Both the position numbers and the translations under genes were made by a program. The notes under the pieces were generated by a model. That model did no database searches. It was given only the letters and a program-made list of their open reading frames with translations, and had not been told where the DNA came from. Source: Chrysophaeum taylorii (taxonomy: Eukaryota > Sar > Pelagophyceae > Pelagomonadales > Pelagomonadaceae). Taken from it: a stretch of 64,000 nt of DNA. The stretch's first letter is position 1. Every line of letters starts with the position of its first letter. The stretch covers positions 22,291-86,290 of the forward strand of contig JAQMWT010000687.1 in the NCBI GenBank assembly GCA_029834535.1. Reading direction: 5' to 3'. This document shows positions 9,929 to 20,285 of the stretch, one piece after another.

Positions 9929-11323
9929 CTATACCAGGGAACTCGACGTTCTAGGTATGAATGGAGACAGCAAAGAAGGTTTGGTTTCAAGTGGTTTTGC
10001 ATTGATCTCTTCGATCTCGCTGATGACTTGAACATCATCACCATCAACTTGTGAGTCATCTGTCAAACCTGTCCCCTTTGCAGAACAATGTTGAGGTACT
10101 AAGCGGCAGGAGAGCGCAAGAAGACGATCTAGTACATGGGGAAAAAGATCTCCAGGTTGTAACTCATCCAAGCGACCTTCAACAAAATGTGGGGAGATAA
10201 AAGGGTCGTGTAGAGTGTCGACTTCCAATTGAAGTGAAGGGTGCTGAGGAGTTCGATTCGACTCTTGACGGAGTTATACAAGGTGGTTATCAGTAACTCT
10301 GTGAGTGAAATCGTGTTGGTCGTACAAAGCTAAGGTCAGACAGTTCAGCAGCTCACATAAGCTAAAGAGAGTGACTAGGAGAATGTTAATGTTGGACGTA
10401 GGTGGGGAGAGTCGATCTTCCAGAGATTGACAACTGCAAGAACGTTAGCCAATTCTGAACGTAGCTTGCTGTTGTCTGTGGTTAAGGTTTGAATTTTGTG
10501 GGTCTGCAGTTCGGTTAACACCTTAAGATTGTCGAGCCTTTGCGAAAGGATCTCGAACTTGGAACACAGCACTCCAAGATCGTAGTTAGTTTTGGAGGAA
10601 ACAGTAGGTGGAAGAGAGGTGACAACAGTCGACGATGCTGTATTCTCATCTCGATAGTTTAACGACTTTTCGGTCGAAGCAGTGAGTTGAGCGTGTAGCC
10701 GAGGGTATGTAGAGGATTACAACTTTTTGCTCTGTGATACTGGACCGGCTCCTGCCGGCCCAGCCTGGCTCCCATGCCCGGGAGAGGTCCGAAGTTAGTT
10801 AGTTAGTTACAACTTTAAGAAGCCTCGTTGCTCGACATCCGATAATTTAGTGGACTGCATGTCCTCAAGGACAGACGGGGGCTTGTTGTCATCAGTTAGC
10901 ATATTGTACTCAGCAATTTGGCGAAAAGGAGTTTGAGACAATATACCCATTACTGTCGCATATGAACCTGGTTTGATCACAGAGTAACGCTTGGAGTTTG
11001 TGCGCGCTCACCAATAGAGACAGATGCTCCAAGTGCATTATAGTTACCTTCTTCAAGTTAAGCGCAAAAGTGGCTTGAGGGGGGTCATTGGAAGCTGGTG
11101 ATGGCAGGGCCATATCCTCGGGTAAATTAGCTTGTTGAGCATTTGCGTCCTGTAGTAGGGTGTAAACCTCAGGCGAAACGCAATATGTCCGGATGATATT
11201 TGCGCTAAGATGGCCAGCAGGACACGAGTCGCAGAGAGAAGTAAAGGTCTTTGCGTTGCGCGCGGGGATAGTAATGCACATCGAGGGATGGTCGGCGTTA
11301 AGACATGCATAGCGTTCGGTCAC
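9929..11323 (-). pseudogene. Gag-like protein of G1 (coiled coil), degraded
   Basis: The reading frame, right to left, starts MTERYACLNADHPSMCIT at 11323 and breaks after about 137 codons. It reappears around 10690-10375 with LTASTEKSLNY and the coiled-coil segment FEILSQRLDNLKVLTELQTH, and again at 10228-9929 with LVPQHCSAK. Equivalents of all three parts are found in G2 at 21.15-23.0 kb (CPAGHL / SPAGHL, then LTDATEASLNY, then IIPQHCSAK), so they belong to one gag-type protein. The copia E gag-protease (55.1-56.1 kb) shares the motif STEKSLNY. Several stops and frameshifts plus a SINE fragment at 10727-10806 make it non-functional. The gag identity is inferred from the shared motif and the protease fusion in copia E. 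Confidence 0.5.
10727..10806 (+). repeat. SINE copy 3, 5'-truncated
   Basis: Only the last 80 bp of the SINE are present (GGCTCCCATGCCCGGGAGAG, then the (GTTA)n tail). A perfect 10-bp duplication TTACAACTTT flanks it at 10717-10726 and 10807-10816. A short 3'-anchored copy with its own target duplication is the usual product of abortive reverse transcription. Confidence 0.85.
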
Positions 11324-11899
11324 GGTAGGCGCTGAAGTTGGAATGAAAGAGTTACTCAGCTGTTTTGAATCAGCCAGTGGTCAGTGACATCCGTGGGAGG
11401 CTCGGACGACATTTTCCTCTTGTATGTCTCCGTACAAATAATTCCGCTAGGCAGTGGTTAAGTCACTGAGAGACCATCCCGCCTCACCGTGTGAGTCTGG
11501 CAGGGCAGATTTCAGGGAACAAGGCTAGGTCCCCCTAGCCTCGGCACACGACAGACGATACATAGAAACACACCAGGTTAACATGTGATCCTACATACCT
11601 ACGGGACGCGCTAGTTCATGATGAGCGTGATGAGCACAAATCAGGGACTATAGATTAGGTGAAAAGGGAAGAAGAAGGGCAAGGAAGAGATCGCGCTCTC
11701 AACGGACGGAATAAGGGTAGGAGTTAGCAGATTTCTCTGCACCCCCTCTATATGTCTTGGTGCAATGTGACATCTCTTAAGAAATGTGATAAGGGCGATA
11801 TCAGGATGAACAAGTGGTGCACCTCAGAGGCCACATAAGGTGGCACAACGTGTTCATCATTGACACGAGGTGTCTGGACTTAGCAGACTTGGTCAAAGC

Positions 11900-12210
11900 T
11901 GTGGCGGTAACCCTTACACCGCCATCCTTACCCCTAGTTCTATCGAGCTCTCTACCCCAATTCCTGTTTACTGGACTCTACTTCAACCCCTGACGCACGT
12001 ATATGCTACGCCGCCAAGCTTCAACCTTTTCAAAATCGACTAATCTCAACCCCAAATCATTTCACGAGTCTTCGGTTTGAAGCTCGTGGGCAGTTTGAAG
12101 GTTGATCGACAGGAAGGAAGCGCTCCTCAACCCGCTCGGCACCCTCGAGACGTCGAGGGCACAGTCGAAGCAGGGTAAGAAGTCAGCGCGCATAATCCTT
12201 TCCTGCCGCA
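11900..12210 (+). repeat. Gypsy I 5' LTR
   Basis: 311 bp, starting TGTGGCGGTAACCC and ending CCTGCCGCA. The ends TGTGGCGG and CTGCCGCA are an imperfect inverted repeat in TG...CA form. The start TGTGGCGG is shared with the LTR of gypsy II. Immediately downstream comes GGTGGTGGAGG; gypsy II has GGTGGGCGAGC at the same place, so a primer-binding site probably starts two bases inside (TGG...). Confidence 0.88.
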
Positions 12211-12632
12211 GGTGGTGGAGGATATGAGATCTTGCTACATCGGCGAGATCTCCGAACCTGCAACCGCAAGCCAAGCGTTGGGAACAGCACAAGCACCGCC
12301 GGTAGTTGCCGCGGGGATTGATCACCCCCGAAGCTCTTCAGGGCGCTCGAGAGGAGATAGCACACGTAACGTGCTCCGCACGGTCGTCGACGAGATCGTA
12401 CGCCCGCGTGAAGACACGCACAACAACAAGAAGGGTACCCGGCCGAGACAACATCTCTCGGTATCACCACCAGTTTGGGAACTGAGTGGCAAAGAAGCTT
12501 CCCGACGTGGTCCTGAGCGGAGCGTCGAGCGCGGCATACGTGTGAAAGCGTATATTTGCGCGCAATCCGGAGACGAGCATCGACTCGCCCGAAGAACCCG
12601 ATGACAACAGAATAGCCGATCACCGGAAAAGA

Positions 12633-13898
12633 GTGAGCGAAGTCCAAGAAAATGGGCCACGCCAAACAGAGGCACTGAAAGAGACAGCGTCAGCAACAAT
12701 GCCGAAGCGACGCATCATACGAGATGAGGACGTCCCCCCCGACGCCGGGAGAGAAGGGGCGGAAGAAAAAGAGACCCCGCCGACGCAGCCACACGCGCCG
12801 GCGCCGGCCGCCGCACAGGAGCCAGGCCGAGAAACCGAAAGACCGGCAGAATAAGAGAGGGAAGATGAAGAGTCGACGGGCGAGCAGCCAAGCGCCCCGA
12901 CTACGACTCGAACCGAACCCGCCGACGAGCGCGCCGCCGAAAGCTCCCGAGCCGTTCGCGAGCTGCAGGAGATGGTATCGTTGCTCCAAGACCAGCTGCC
13001 GCAGCGCACCCAGCAAGATGAAGAAGTGCGAAACCTGCTGCAAGAGCGGATCCGAATACAAGACGAAGAGATACAGAAGCAGGCGCAAGAGCGCGGGGAA
13101 GAGCGCAGCTTGATTGCCCAAGAAATTGCGGCGCAGATCGAAGAGGCGGCGACGGCTCGACTCGAAACCGTCACCCGTGAGAAGAAGGAAGCCCTTCAGA
13201 ACGAGCTCCGACGCGCTCGCGAGGACGCGGAGCACGCTCGCGAAGCCGCAGCGACTGAGATCCAAGATCTCCGGGAGGAACTGCGCTCGCTCAAGGCGCG
13301 TCGAGAGCAGCGAGCGCGACCACCGCGACCCGAATCGCCTCGCGGATCGGATCGCGACGAATCCGACTCCGAGCCACCGAGCAGCGAGCCGCCGGTCCGA
13401 CGCACGGAGCAGGCGAATCGCCCGCGATCCCAAGCGGAAGAGAAGGAGCCCACGGAGGCCGACAAGTTCGTCGCCGCGCTGGTGAGGGCCGCAACGGGCC
13501 AAGGGCCATCGGCCGCCCTGGCTTCCCGAAGATACGACGACGCAGCCGCCCCGAGGCAACGGCGCCTCAAGTTGGAGATGATCAAGCTGGACATCGAGGG
13601 CAAGGACCAGCGGCAGTTCGATCACGAGGCCGCCCTCATCGTCGGGGAGTTGTTGAAGGACCACTATTCCATCAACCCGCTTTCGTTCGGCCTCGCAGAC
13701 GACGTCCGCCAGGCCGTACTACCGACGTTGGAGGAAGGGCGAATAGCGGCAGAGGCATTGTGCACTTCGCTCGGCCACCCCGAGTCGTTTTATCTGCAAT
13801 TCCACGCCGCGGAAGATGTGCGACTGCGGAAACTACAAGATCGACCATATGCGAAACGCGGATGGTTCCCTCCGATGCCCTCGCCCGAGCGCGTATAA
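12633..13898 (+). pseudogene. Gypsy I gag, N-terminal part, with in-frame stop
   Basis: Structural Gag protein of gypsy I. The frame from Met 12633 (MSEVQENGPRQTEALKET) is interrupted by a TAA at 12852-12854 and continues in frame to 13898. After an acidic, Pro-rich N-terminus there is a long coiled coil at about 12970-13310 (EEVRNLLQERIRIQDEEI, then TREKKEALQNELRRARED), a charged Ser/Pro linker, and a folded capsid-like segment (RLKLEMIKLDIEGKDQRQF). The order coiled coil, linker, capsid is the same as in gypsy II (54,731-53,649), where the capsid starts TSGLKTETFKLVLFGRDQD. The capsid is cut short compared with gypsy II: after SLGHPESFYLQFHAAEDV the sequence jumps towards the zinc-binding segment, which suggests a deletion near 13,820-13,850. 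Confidence 0.65.
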
Positions 13899-14610
13899 GC
13901 AGGCGATGAAAGCGCGACGACGGCAGGGACAAGAACCCATCCCCTGCGGAGTCTGGAAGAGAGAACAAAAAGCAGCACGAGCCAACGGTGACCGACGACC
14001 GCCGGCGAATGCGAACGCAACCGCCTCGTCGGATGCTGGCGCCGTGCAGGCCAACCAGGTTGAAGCGATCGTTAACCGCGTGCTCGCAGCTCGAAACTCC
14101 TCGAGCTCGAGTACGCAATCGTCGATGGATTACGCGGGGTCTTTCTTTGAACCTCAATCGAGCGACGGCGCATCCGGATGTTCCGTCTCCGACGCCACGC
14201 TCCTCGGATCGGCCAGCGGCACCGACGGCGAGTTTTTCGGGGCCTCGCGGCCGTCCTCAGTGCCCCCAGCGACACCATCGAGCGACCCGCCGCCGAAACC
14301 ATGCGCGCTGGTCGCCCCGGCTGACCCGACGTTCGACTCCACGACGGCTCTCGACGTGGTCCCTGAGGACGAGCTCGATAAAATGCAAGCGGAGATCGCT
14401 ATCGCACAGGCAAAGCTCGCCTTTCCAGGAGCCCCGCTCCGGAACGAAGAGAACGCCGGGCTCCCCGAGATCGACGTAGACCCCGAGCCGGTGGCCGACC
14501 CTCGATCACTCACCGCCCAGGCGCCTGATGACCGTCGGCCTGGTCAAGAGGAGAACGCGCTATCGTCCCTGGCTAAGCCAGGACGCCGAAACATCGAGGA
14601 CATCCAGTGA
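13816..14610 (+). pseudogene. Gypsy I gag C-terminus, zinc-binding segment and Ser-rich linker
   Basis: An overlapping frame that carries the nucleocapsid-like part of gag. It opens with CDCGNYKIDHMRNADG and RCPRP, a possible C-x-C-x7-H-x9-C zinc site, then a basic stretch (KARRRQGQEPIPC). The gypsy II counterpart is CKDCGFFLATHDKDEHGN at 53.5 kb. This is not the classical CCHC knuckle. The rest is Ser/Pro/Asp-rich and ends in an acidic segment with a stop at 14608-14610. It overlaps the preceding frame by 83 bases. Whether that reflects a mutation or frameshift expression cannot be told, though the apparent deletion just upstream favours damage. Confidence 0.5.
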
Positions 14611-14691
14611 GGACCGCACGAGTCGGACGCAACACCCTCGGACGTCAACGACGACGCCGAAGACTCGACTACGCGCGCTCAGGAGGAAGAT

Positions 14692-15423
14692 GTGGCCAGT
14701 CGCATCAGCGGCGCAACCGCGGAAGTCCCGTACGACTCGGACGCCGACGGCCCCGACCTCATCGAGGAAACGTCCGACGGTGATGACGACTCCGACTCGG
14801 GAACGGAAGCGACCGATGAGCACCCGTCAGACTCCGACAGCGATGATGACAGCGACGACGATTCCGACCCCGACGCTAACCGAACGGGATCACCGGAGGC
14901 AAATCCGCACGCCGCCGATGACGAACTCCCCGACCTCATCGACGATGACACCGATTCGGACAGCGGCAGTTCGGACGAACGGGAAAGTCAACCCGGAGAA
15001 TTGTTCCATGCCCTATTCAGTCATCCGCGCGGACCCGAAACCGCCACAGCAATAACAGACGCCCTCCTACACGCATTCGCGGACCCGCGCCGACAAAACC
15101 CCACGGATGCGGACGGCGACGCGCCCGACCGAAACGGCCATGACGCCGACGGCAGCACGCCCGAGAACGATATCGACTCCGATTCAACGTCGAGGGCGAC
15201 GCCGCACTCTAACCAAGTGGGTACCCACCGCGGACTCGGCCGCGATGTCGGCAGCGGAAACAGCGAGTCACCGCCAGTCGAGGAACCCGCCCAGGAACCG
15301 AACACGCCGGAACCGGGAGGATCGGAACAAAAAGCCGAAACCGACGGGAACCCCCGCGCGAAGCTCGGGAAGAGAGGAACCTCGAGGAAATTCACGGATC
15401 GAAAGCGTCCCGCACGCAGTTAA
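14692..15423 (+). pseudogene. Gypsy I acidic Asp/Ser-rich linker
   Basis: About 240 codons of strongly acidic, low-complexity sequence (runs of D and S such as DSDSDDDSDDDSDPDAN). The corresponding region of gypsy II is the acidic N-terminal part of the 1232-codon frame (SSDELEDSSEELEAPRYW). The composition suggests a disordered spacer between Gag and protease. It lies in its own frame, separated from its neighbours by frameshifts. No catalytic motif is seen. Confidence 0.45.
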
Positions 15424-15452
15424 GAAGCGCCAGATTAAGACCTCCGCGCCGA

Positions 15453-16497
15453 GTGTCGGGGATGTGGACGAGAGTCAAGCGGCTCTGGAACAAGAAGAGT
15501 CCAGAGCGAACCGACCCCCCGGCACGAAACCGAAACAAGACCCCAGACGGTGGCAGGGTCATCCCTCTCCAAAACGAAGAGAAGGCAATCGACAAGGAGC
15601 CCGAGCCACCCGAAGAACGACAAGAGCCTCGGAAAGACGAGGAACGACGATTTCCAGACTTCCCGGCTCGAGAGCGCGAAGAAAGATGCCGTCGGTTGCA
15701 GCGGAGAATCCAAGAGCTACCCGCCGATCCGCGAACGAGCCGACAGAGCTGGTGGTCGAGAGCCCGCCGACTCTTCGCGGGACGCGCGCACGTATCGATG
15801 CCGATGGCAGGGACGGAGGACGAAGCCATGTGCATGCACTCCTCTTTCGCCTCCATCAACGCCGAAACGATCGGCAGATACCTGCGCGTCCTTACCTGCT
15901 TGGAAGCCGGTAGCCTGACATTCATGCCCATCCACGTGTTCAATAAGCCGGGCGACTCATCGTATGCCACAGTGATCGTGTGGACGGAATGGCCGACGTC
16001 ACCTACATCTGTCGCGACCTCGCCCGCCTAATGCGAAGGCGAGGGATGTTGCTGGACAGCGGCAAACTGCCTTTCGAGCGAACGCTCTTCGATCGGGAAA
16101 GAACACGACCTCGATTTCAGAGTGGATCGCCCTGCGAGTATCCGTTTCGGACGAAATGGCCGTACCGGTAGTCGCAATCGTGGCAGACACCAACAAACAA
16201 TTTCTGCTGGGAGCCCGCGACATTCGAGCCTTGGGCGCTGTCGTGGATTATCCCCGAGACCGAATTTCCTTCTCGCGAACCCAAACAGTCTTCCAGATGA
16301 GGAAGCTCCCATACGCTGGGGAAATCGTTCGGTCGCCCGCCATTCTTTACCGGGCAGCATACGAAACACACCCCGTCGTAGCGCCGATTTACGCTTTTCG
16401 GGGGCAAGCGATGACGCAGAGTCGGAGTCAAGGTGGCAAGAGAGCTCTGCCACCACTGCTCACTGAAGAGGATCTCCTCTCGCCGCCTCCTCAGTGA
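15453..16497 (+). pseudogene. Gypsy I retropepsin-like region, frameshifted
   Basis: The protease segment, spread over three frames. A basic region (about 15453-15800) leads into the protease fold. The active-site loop is VDGMADVTYICRDL near 15980, in a frame different from the upstream part. The C-terminal hallmark FLLGARDIRALGAVVDY lies at about 16200-16250 in a third frame and matches the (I/L)-L-G-x-(D/R)-x-(L/I)-x-x-x-(G/A) block of retropepsins. The usual D-(S/T)-G-(A/S) is replaced by D-G-M-A. The same D-G-M-A occurs in gypsy II, so it is a family trait and not decay. The frameshifts mean this copy cannot make protease. Confidence 0.6.
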
Positions 16498-16515
16498 GCT
16501 TCGGCCGCCGTAACC

Positions 16516-18621
16516 TTGGCCGAGGACCCGTCTATGCCGAGCAACGATCCGAAAACGTCCGCGCCCGAGATCCGAGCGTTCGCAACCGGCTCCCAGCGCA
16601 TCGACCCCGGTCGAACCCACAACATCCCGGTCAAGCTGAGTCAAGCGCTGAAGCCCGGAGAAGCCTTCGTCGCCACGGCGCCAAGCGTGGAGCATCTCGG
16701 CATCGTAGCCGGAACCTGCTCGACGCGTGACCGCTCCGACCCGACCGCGGCCGCAGTGGCCGTGTCGGCGATGGGTGACACTCCAATGTCGATCATCCCA
16801 GGTCGAGAGCTCGCACGGGGGGAAATCGTCAACTGCCAAGAAGAAGTTCAGGTGACAACCCCACTGCCAAGCGCCAACCCTGGAAACGCGCACGAGAGCG
16901 AGCCCGAGGGCACGGCCTCCTTCACGGTCTCGGTCACCAGTTACCCAACTCCAGACCCCGGAGAACTAGACGGCCAAGCACTTCGAACGTCTTCAATCAA
17001 GCCGCGTCTGCAAGCCCCGAAGGCGCAGTCGCAAGAACCGCCGAAATCCCGGGCCGCCGAACAAGCGATCATCGACAAGCACCAGGCGCTCTCCTGGATG
17101 CCAGCGAATGTGACGCCAGTCGTGATGTTCTTCGGCGGGATTGGAGGTGGCACACAGGGTGTCTACCGGGGCAATGAATGGTTCGGAGCCGCGTATAAGG
17201 TCGTGCTCGTCATCGACGCATCCGACACCGCCAAAGAAGTCCATGAGAGAAACTTCCCAGGAGTACCTGTCGTCCAGCACACCCTCGGCGGTCGGTACGA
17301 CAGGGTCTTATCTCTGGTCAAAGGTTACCTGCATGAAGGCCTATGGCCCACAGCACTTTTTGTTGGCAAGCCACCATGCGGAGATTCCGCCTTGTGCAAC
17401 CTTACGGCCCACGACGCCGGGAAAGGGGTCTCCGCGACCATCTGGACTATCAAGCTTTTCCAGCTCTCCGGAGTCGGACGCTGGATCATCGAGCAGGAAC
17501 CTTCCATCCGCTCGAAAATCACGCTACGCCAAGATTTCATCACCGTCGTCGATTTATGGACGACGACGCCGGACCTCATGAGTACCCGTCGACGCATGAT
17601 CATCACGAGCTGGCCTCTTCAGCTCATCCGACGTCCCAAAACGTGCGGCACAGTGCCCAACCGCGACCTCCAGGACAAAGCGAAATGGCAACCGCCGGAT
17701 CTTCGTTTGACCACTCCGAAGCCCGCTGCATCAGGGACGATGCACTCATCTTCCCAAGGGGGTTCCCGCGCGAGCAAAAACGACGCAATCTCGAAAGGCG
17801 AACCGAGGTTCGACGAAAAACCAACCAAGGAACCAACAGGCGACAAGACCAAAGAGCCCGTCCGGTTCAAGTATGAGGAACGGTTTCACGTGCCATGGAA
17901 AAACGCACCAAGGGACAAAGACGGCGCGCCGCTACCGCAACAGCCCAACCATCTGAAAGAGAACGAGGCCATAATCGTCAAGAACCCCACGAAGGAAGAA
18001 GTGGACAAGGTAGTCGACGAGCTAGGCATCCCGAACAACTCACACTTGGACGAGGATGCCAAACTCATGTTGGCGCACTGCGTTCGATACTCTTGGGCCT
18101 TCTTCGGTCCCATCATGAAGCCCGGGGACCCTCGACCGGTGTCCCTCCGATTTAGAGACGCGGACCCAAAGCCCTTCAAGATGTCGCCGTACCGCCTCGC
18201 TCCAGCCAAGATCGAATACCTTCGCAAGCAGATTTCCGAATGGCGCCGAGATGGAGTCGTAAGACCCGCCAGCTCCCCTCGGGGGTTCCCGATCTTGATG
18301 CTTCCGAAGAAAGGGGCGGAGCTCGGGACATCTAACGCTCTACGCGCGGCCGTCGACTCACGTCCGCTCAACGACCAGGTGGTTGAAGACAGAAGGCCGA
18401 ACGCGCCGCAAGAGGACGCCATAGCGTTCCGGGCCGGCCGAAAGTACAGGACGCCGATACCGTACCACGCCCAAGCGAACCCCGCGGAGCAAGTCAATCG
18501 ACTCTTCAAAGCGTTCCTCCGGGCCTGCCTCGAGGGTCGCAGCATCACCGACTGGCCGGCCTTCGTCCGGTACGTCTCGTTTTGCTACAACCGAAAGTTC
18601 ATCCCCGGCACGCAAATCTAA
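16516..18621 (+). CDS. Gypsy I C5-methyltransferase-like domain fused to RT and integrase stumps
   Basis: An open frame of 701 codons. Residues about 1-190 are a linker. Residues about 198-385 resemble a cytosine-C5 methyltransferase: motif I is VVMFFGGIGGGTQG (SAM binding), the next acidic motif is VLVIDASDTA, then NFPGVPVVQHTLGGR; motif IV is GKPPCGDSALCNL with the catalytic Cys codon at 17377-17379 (residue 288); the motif VI counterpart is WIIEQEPS; motif VIII is PDLMSTRRRMIITS. The frame continues into the start of a gypsy reverse transcriptase (KMSPYRLAPAKIEYLRKQ, then RGFPILMLPKKGAE and LRAAVDSRPLNDQ). Near 18420-18450 it jumps to the second half of integrase (TPIPYHAQANPAEQVNRL) and stops at 18619-18621. 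No active-site Asp pair of RT remains. Start codon uncertain; upstream frames are shifted. A protein with the methyltransferase domain could still be made. Confidence 0.82.
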   Translation: MAEDPSMPSNDPKTSAPEIRAFATGSQRIDPGRTHNIPVKLSQALKPGEAFVATAPSVEHLGIVAGTCSTRDRSDPTAAAVAVSAMGDTPMSIIPGRELARGEIVNCQEEVQVTTPLPSANPGNAHESEPEGTASFTVSVTSYPTPDPGELDGQALRTSSIKPRLQAPKAQSQEPPKSRAAEQAIIDKHQALSWMPANVTPVVMFFGGIGGGTQGVYRGNEWFGAAYKVVLVIDASDTAKEVHERNFPGVPVVQHTLGGRYDRVLSLVKGYLHEGLWPTALFVGKPPCGDSALCNLTAHDAGKGVSATIWTIKLFQLSGVGRWIIEQEPSIRSKITLRQDFITVVDLWTTTPDLMSTRRRMIITSWPLQLIRRPKTCGTVPNRDLQDKAKWQPPDLRLTTPKPAASGTMHSSSQGGSRASKNDAISKGEPRFDEKPTKEPTGDKTKEPVRFKYEERFHVPWKNAPRDKDGAPLPQQPNHLKENEAIIVKNPTKEEVDKVVDELGIPNNSHLDEDAKLMLAHCVRYSWAFFGPIMKPGDPRPVSLRFRDADPKPFKMSPYRLAPAKIEYLRKQISEWRRDGVVRPASSPRGFPILMLPKKGAELGTSNALRAAVDSRPLNDQVVEDRRPNAPQEDAIAFRAGRKYRTPIPYHAQANPAEQVNRLFKAFLRACLEGRSITDWPAFVRYVSFCYNRKFIPGTQI

Positions 18622-18670
18622 CCGTTCATGTTGCGCCTGAACCGGCAGCCGATGTTGCCCACGGACTACC

Positions 18671-19576
18671 TTGTTGATTCAGCCCGACCCCGTTCTGCAG
18701 CGACCCCGATCCGACGCGCTGGAGATCAAGCAAAACTTCCAGTACTACTCGAAAGTCGTCGCGGAAGCACATGAGCATGCCAAGAAGACGCAGAAACTCA
18801 CTTACGACGCCGAGCACGTTGATGTCGAATACAATGTCAATTCGCACGTATTACTGTACGTTCCGCAGTCCCAAAACAAGTTACGACCGGAGTGGCGCGG
18901 CCCCTTCCTCATCGCCGAGCGTCTGTCGCCCGTCTCGTACAAGATCCGATCGGTTTACGGAGCCGCCGAAGAGCGAATCGTGTCCGTCCAACAGATCACC
19001 CCAGTGTCGATGCCTCCCAAGCTCGATGCCACGATCCGTCGTCCGAGCCCCGGATTCCGGGACGAGTACGAGCGCGGCAAGATCGTCATCTTCCGCATCC
19101 CGTCGGCCCGAGACCCCGATTGGCGCAAGAAGCTCTACGTCGCCGAGGTTTCCGAGGATTATGATGATGTTCAGGACCGAGTCGCCCTCCACTTTTACTC
19201 CGATCTGGGCCCGCGCGACGACCCATCGTATTTCGACCCGACCACGCCGCTTGAAGGTCGCACGCTGAGCCCGGAATTCAAGACGGCACTCGGTCGCAGC
19301 TTCACCCGCACCGAGAAATTAACACCTCAGTGCACCCCTTGCGTTACCGACTTCGCCCCGGACGAGATCGACGTCCTGGTTCCCCGGTTCAAGCTCCAGG
19401 GGAAATCAGTTCCTCCTCCGATCGTCCAGCGCGTCAAAGATATTCTCGCGCATCGCGCGCGCCAAGAACAAGAACAACTCCAAGCTCAACAACGCGCTCA
19501 TCAGACGCGCACTCAAGTCCCGTCCCCCGACGGTCCGCGCCGAAACTCTCGTCCGTCGCACCACCGCCGTCGCTGA
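18671..19576 (+). CDS. Gypsy I integrase C-terminal region
   Basis: The C-terminal third of integrase, in a different frame from the previous ORF and offset by a small frameshift near 18690. It contains LTYDAEHVDVEYNVNSHV, then the GPY/F module NKLRPEWRGPFLIAERL with VSYKI, typical of Ty3/gypsy integrases. An extra domain follows, DPDWRKKLYVAEVSEDYD and RVALHFYSDLG, also present in gypsy II, and then a basic tail. Separated from its catalytic core it cannot integrate DNA. The 3' LTR begins 29 bp after the stop, with the G-rich tract AGCATGGGAG as probable polypurine tract. Confidence 0.8.
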   Translation: MLIQPDPVLQRPRSDALEIKQNFQYYSKVVAEAHEHAKKTQKLTYDAEHVDVEYNVNSHVLLYVPQSQNKLRPEWRGPFLIAERLSPVSYKIRSVYGAAEERIVSVQQITPVSMPPKLDATIRRPSPGFRDEYERGKIVIFRIPSARDPDWRKKLYVAEVSEDYDDVQDRVALHFYSDLGPRDDPSYFDPTTPLEGRTLSPEFKTALGRSFTRTEKLTPQCTPCVTDFAPDEIDVLVPRFKLQGKSVPPPIVQRVKDILAHRARQEQEQLQAQQRAHQTRTQVPSPDGPRRNSRPSHHRRR

Positions 19577-19947
19577 GGATAGCTCCTATCAAAGCATGGG
19601 AGTCCTGTGGCGGTAACCCTTACACCGCCATCCTTACCCCTAGTTCTATCGAGTTTTCTACCCCAACTCCTGTTTACTGGACTTTACTTCAACCCCTGAC
19701 GCACGTATTTGTTACGCCGCCAAGCGTCTACTTTTTCTAAATCGACTAATCTCAACCATAAATCATTTCACGAGTCTTCGGTTTGAAGCTCGTGGGCAGT
19801 TTGAAGGTTGATCGACAGGAAGGAAGCGCTTCTCGACCCGCTCGGCACCCTCGATAGAGATAGAAATCTGAATTAGGGTTAGTACCCCCTATTCTAGGGT
19901 TAGTTTCCTTAACTTTACCACCTTTTGATTTAAGAAAGCAAGTGCAG

Positions 19948-20285
19948 GCCAGTAAGTTCACCTAGTCCCAATCTCTAACCCCAGTAAGTTCACCTGGTCC
20001 CGTTACGTTCGTCAGTAAGTTCACCTAGTCCCAATCTCTGACCCCAGTAAGTTCGGCGTAAACCCACTCGTGCTCACACCCACTCACCCCACTCTCCTTC
20101 GAGCTCGTCGCTCTCACCTCCGCCAATCTAAGCTGCTTTGATCCGTACACGCCGCTAGCCTTTGCGTTCACTCTAAAAACCCCAGTAAGTTCGCTTGGTC
20201 CCAGTAAGTTCACCTGGTCACTAAGTTCACCTAGTCCCAATCTCAAACCCCAGTAAGTTCACCTGGTCCCAGTAAGTTCACCTAC
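19948..20285. repeat. Minisatellite CCCAGTAAGTTCACCTGGT
   Basis: About nine to ten irregular copies of CCCAGTAAGTTCACCTAGT, some followed by CCCAATCTCTGA. On the minus strand the unit reads ACTAGGTGAACTTACTGGG. It lies downstream of the Helitron helicase fragment (in helicase orientation) and could be part of a Helitron 3' region, but no CTRR end with hairpin was identified. Confidence 0.75.

Larger units (their letters stand above)
9512..11748 (-). mobile_element. G1: gag-only LTR element (non-autonomous)
   Basis: Two direct repeats of about 297 bp, roughly 9512-9808 and 11452-11748, share blocks such as AAGTCACTGA, CACGACAGACGA, TGAGCACAAATCAG and CTCAACGGACGGAATAAG. They flank gag-like remnants on the minus strand, with no integrase or reverse transcriptase between them. 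This is the layout of a small non-autonomous LTR element. The repeats are diverged, so the insertion is old. I could not fix exact LTR ends or a target-site duplication. Confidence 0.6.

Noticed and set aside
16516-17800. A bacterial restriction-modification methyltransferase acquired by transfer.
   Set aside because: The domain lies within a gypsy Pol frame shared by two elements on opposite strands, with no restriction enzyme or bacterial neighbours.
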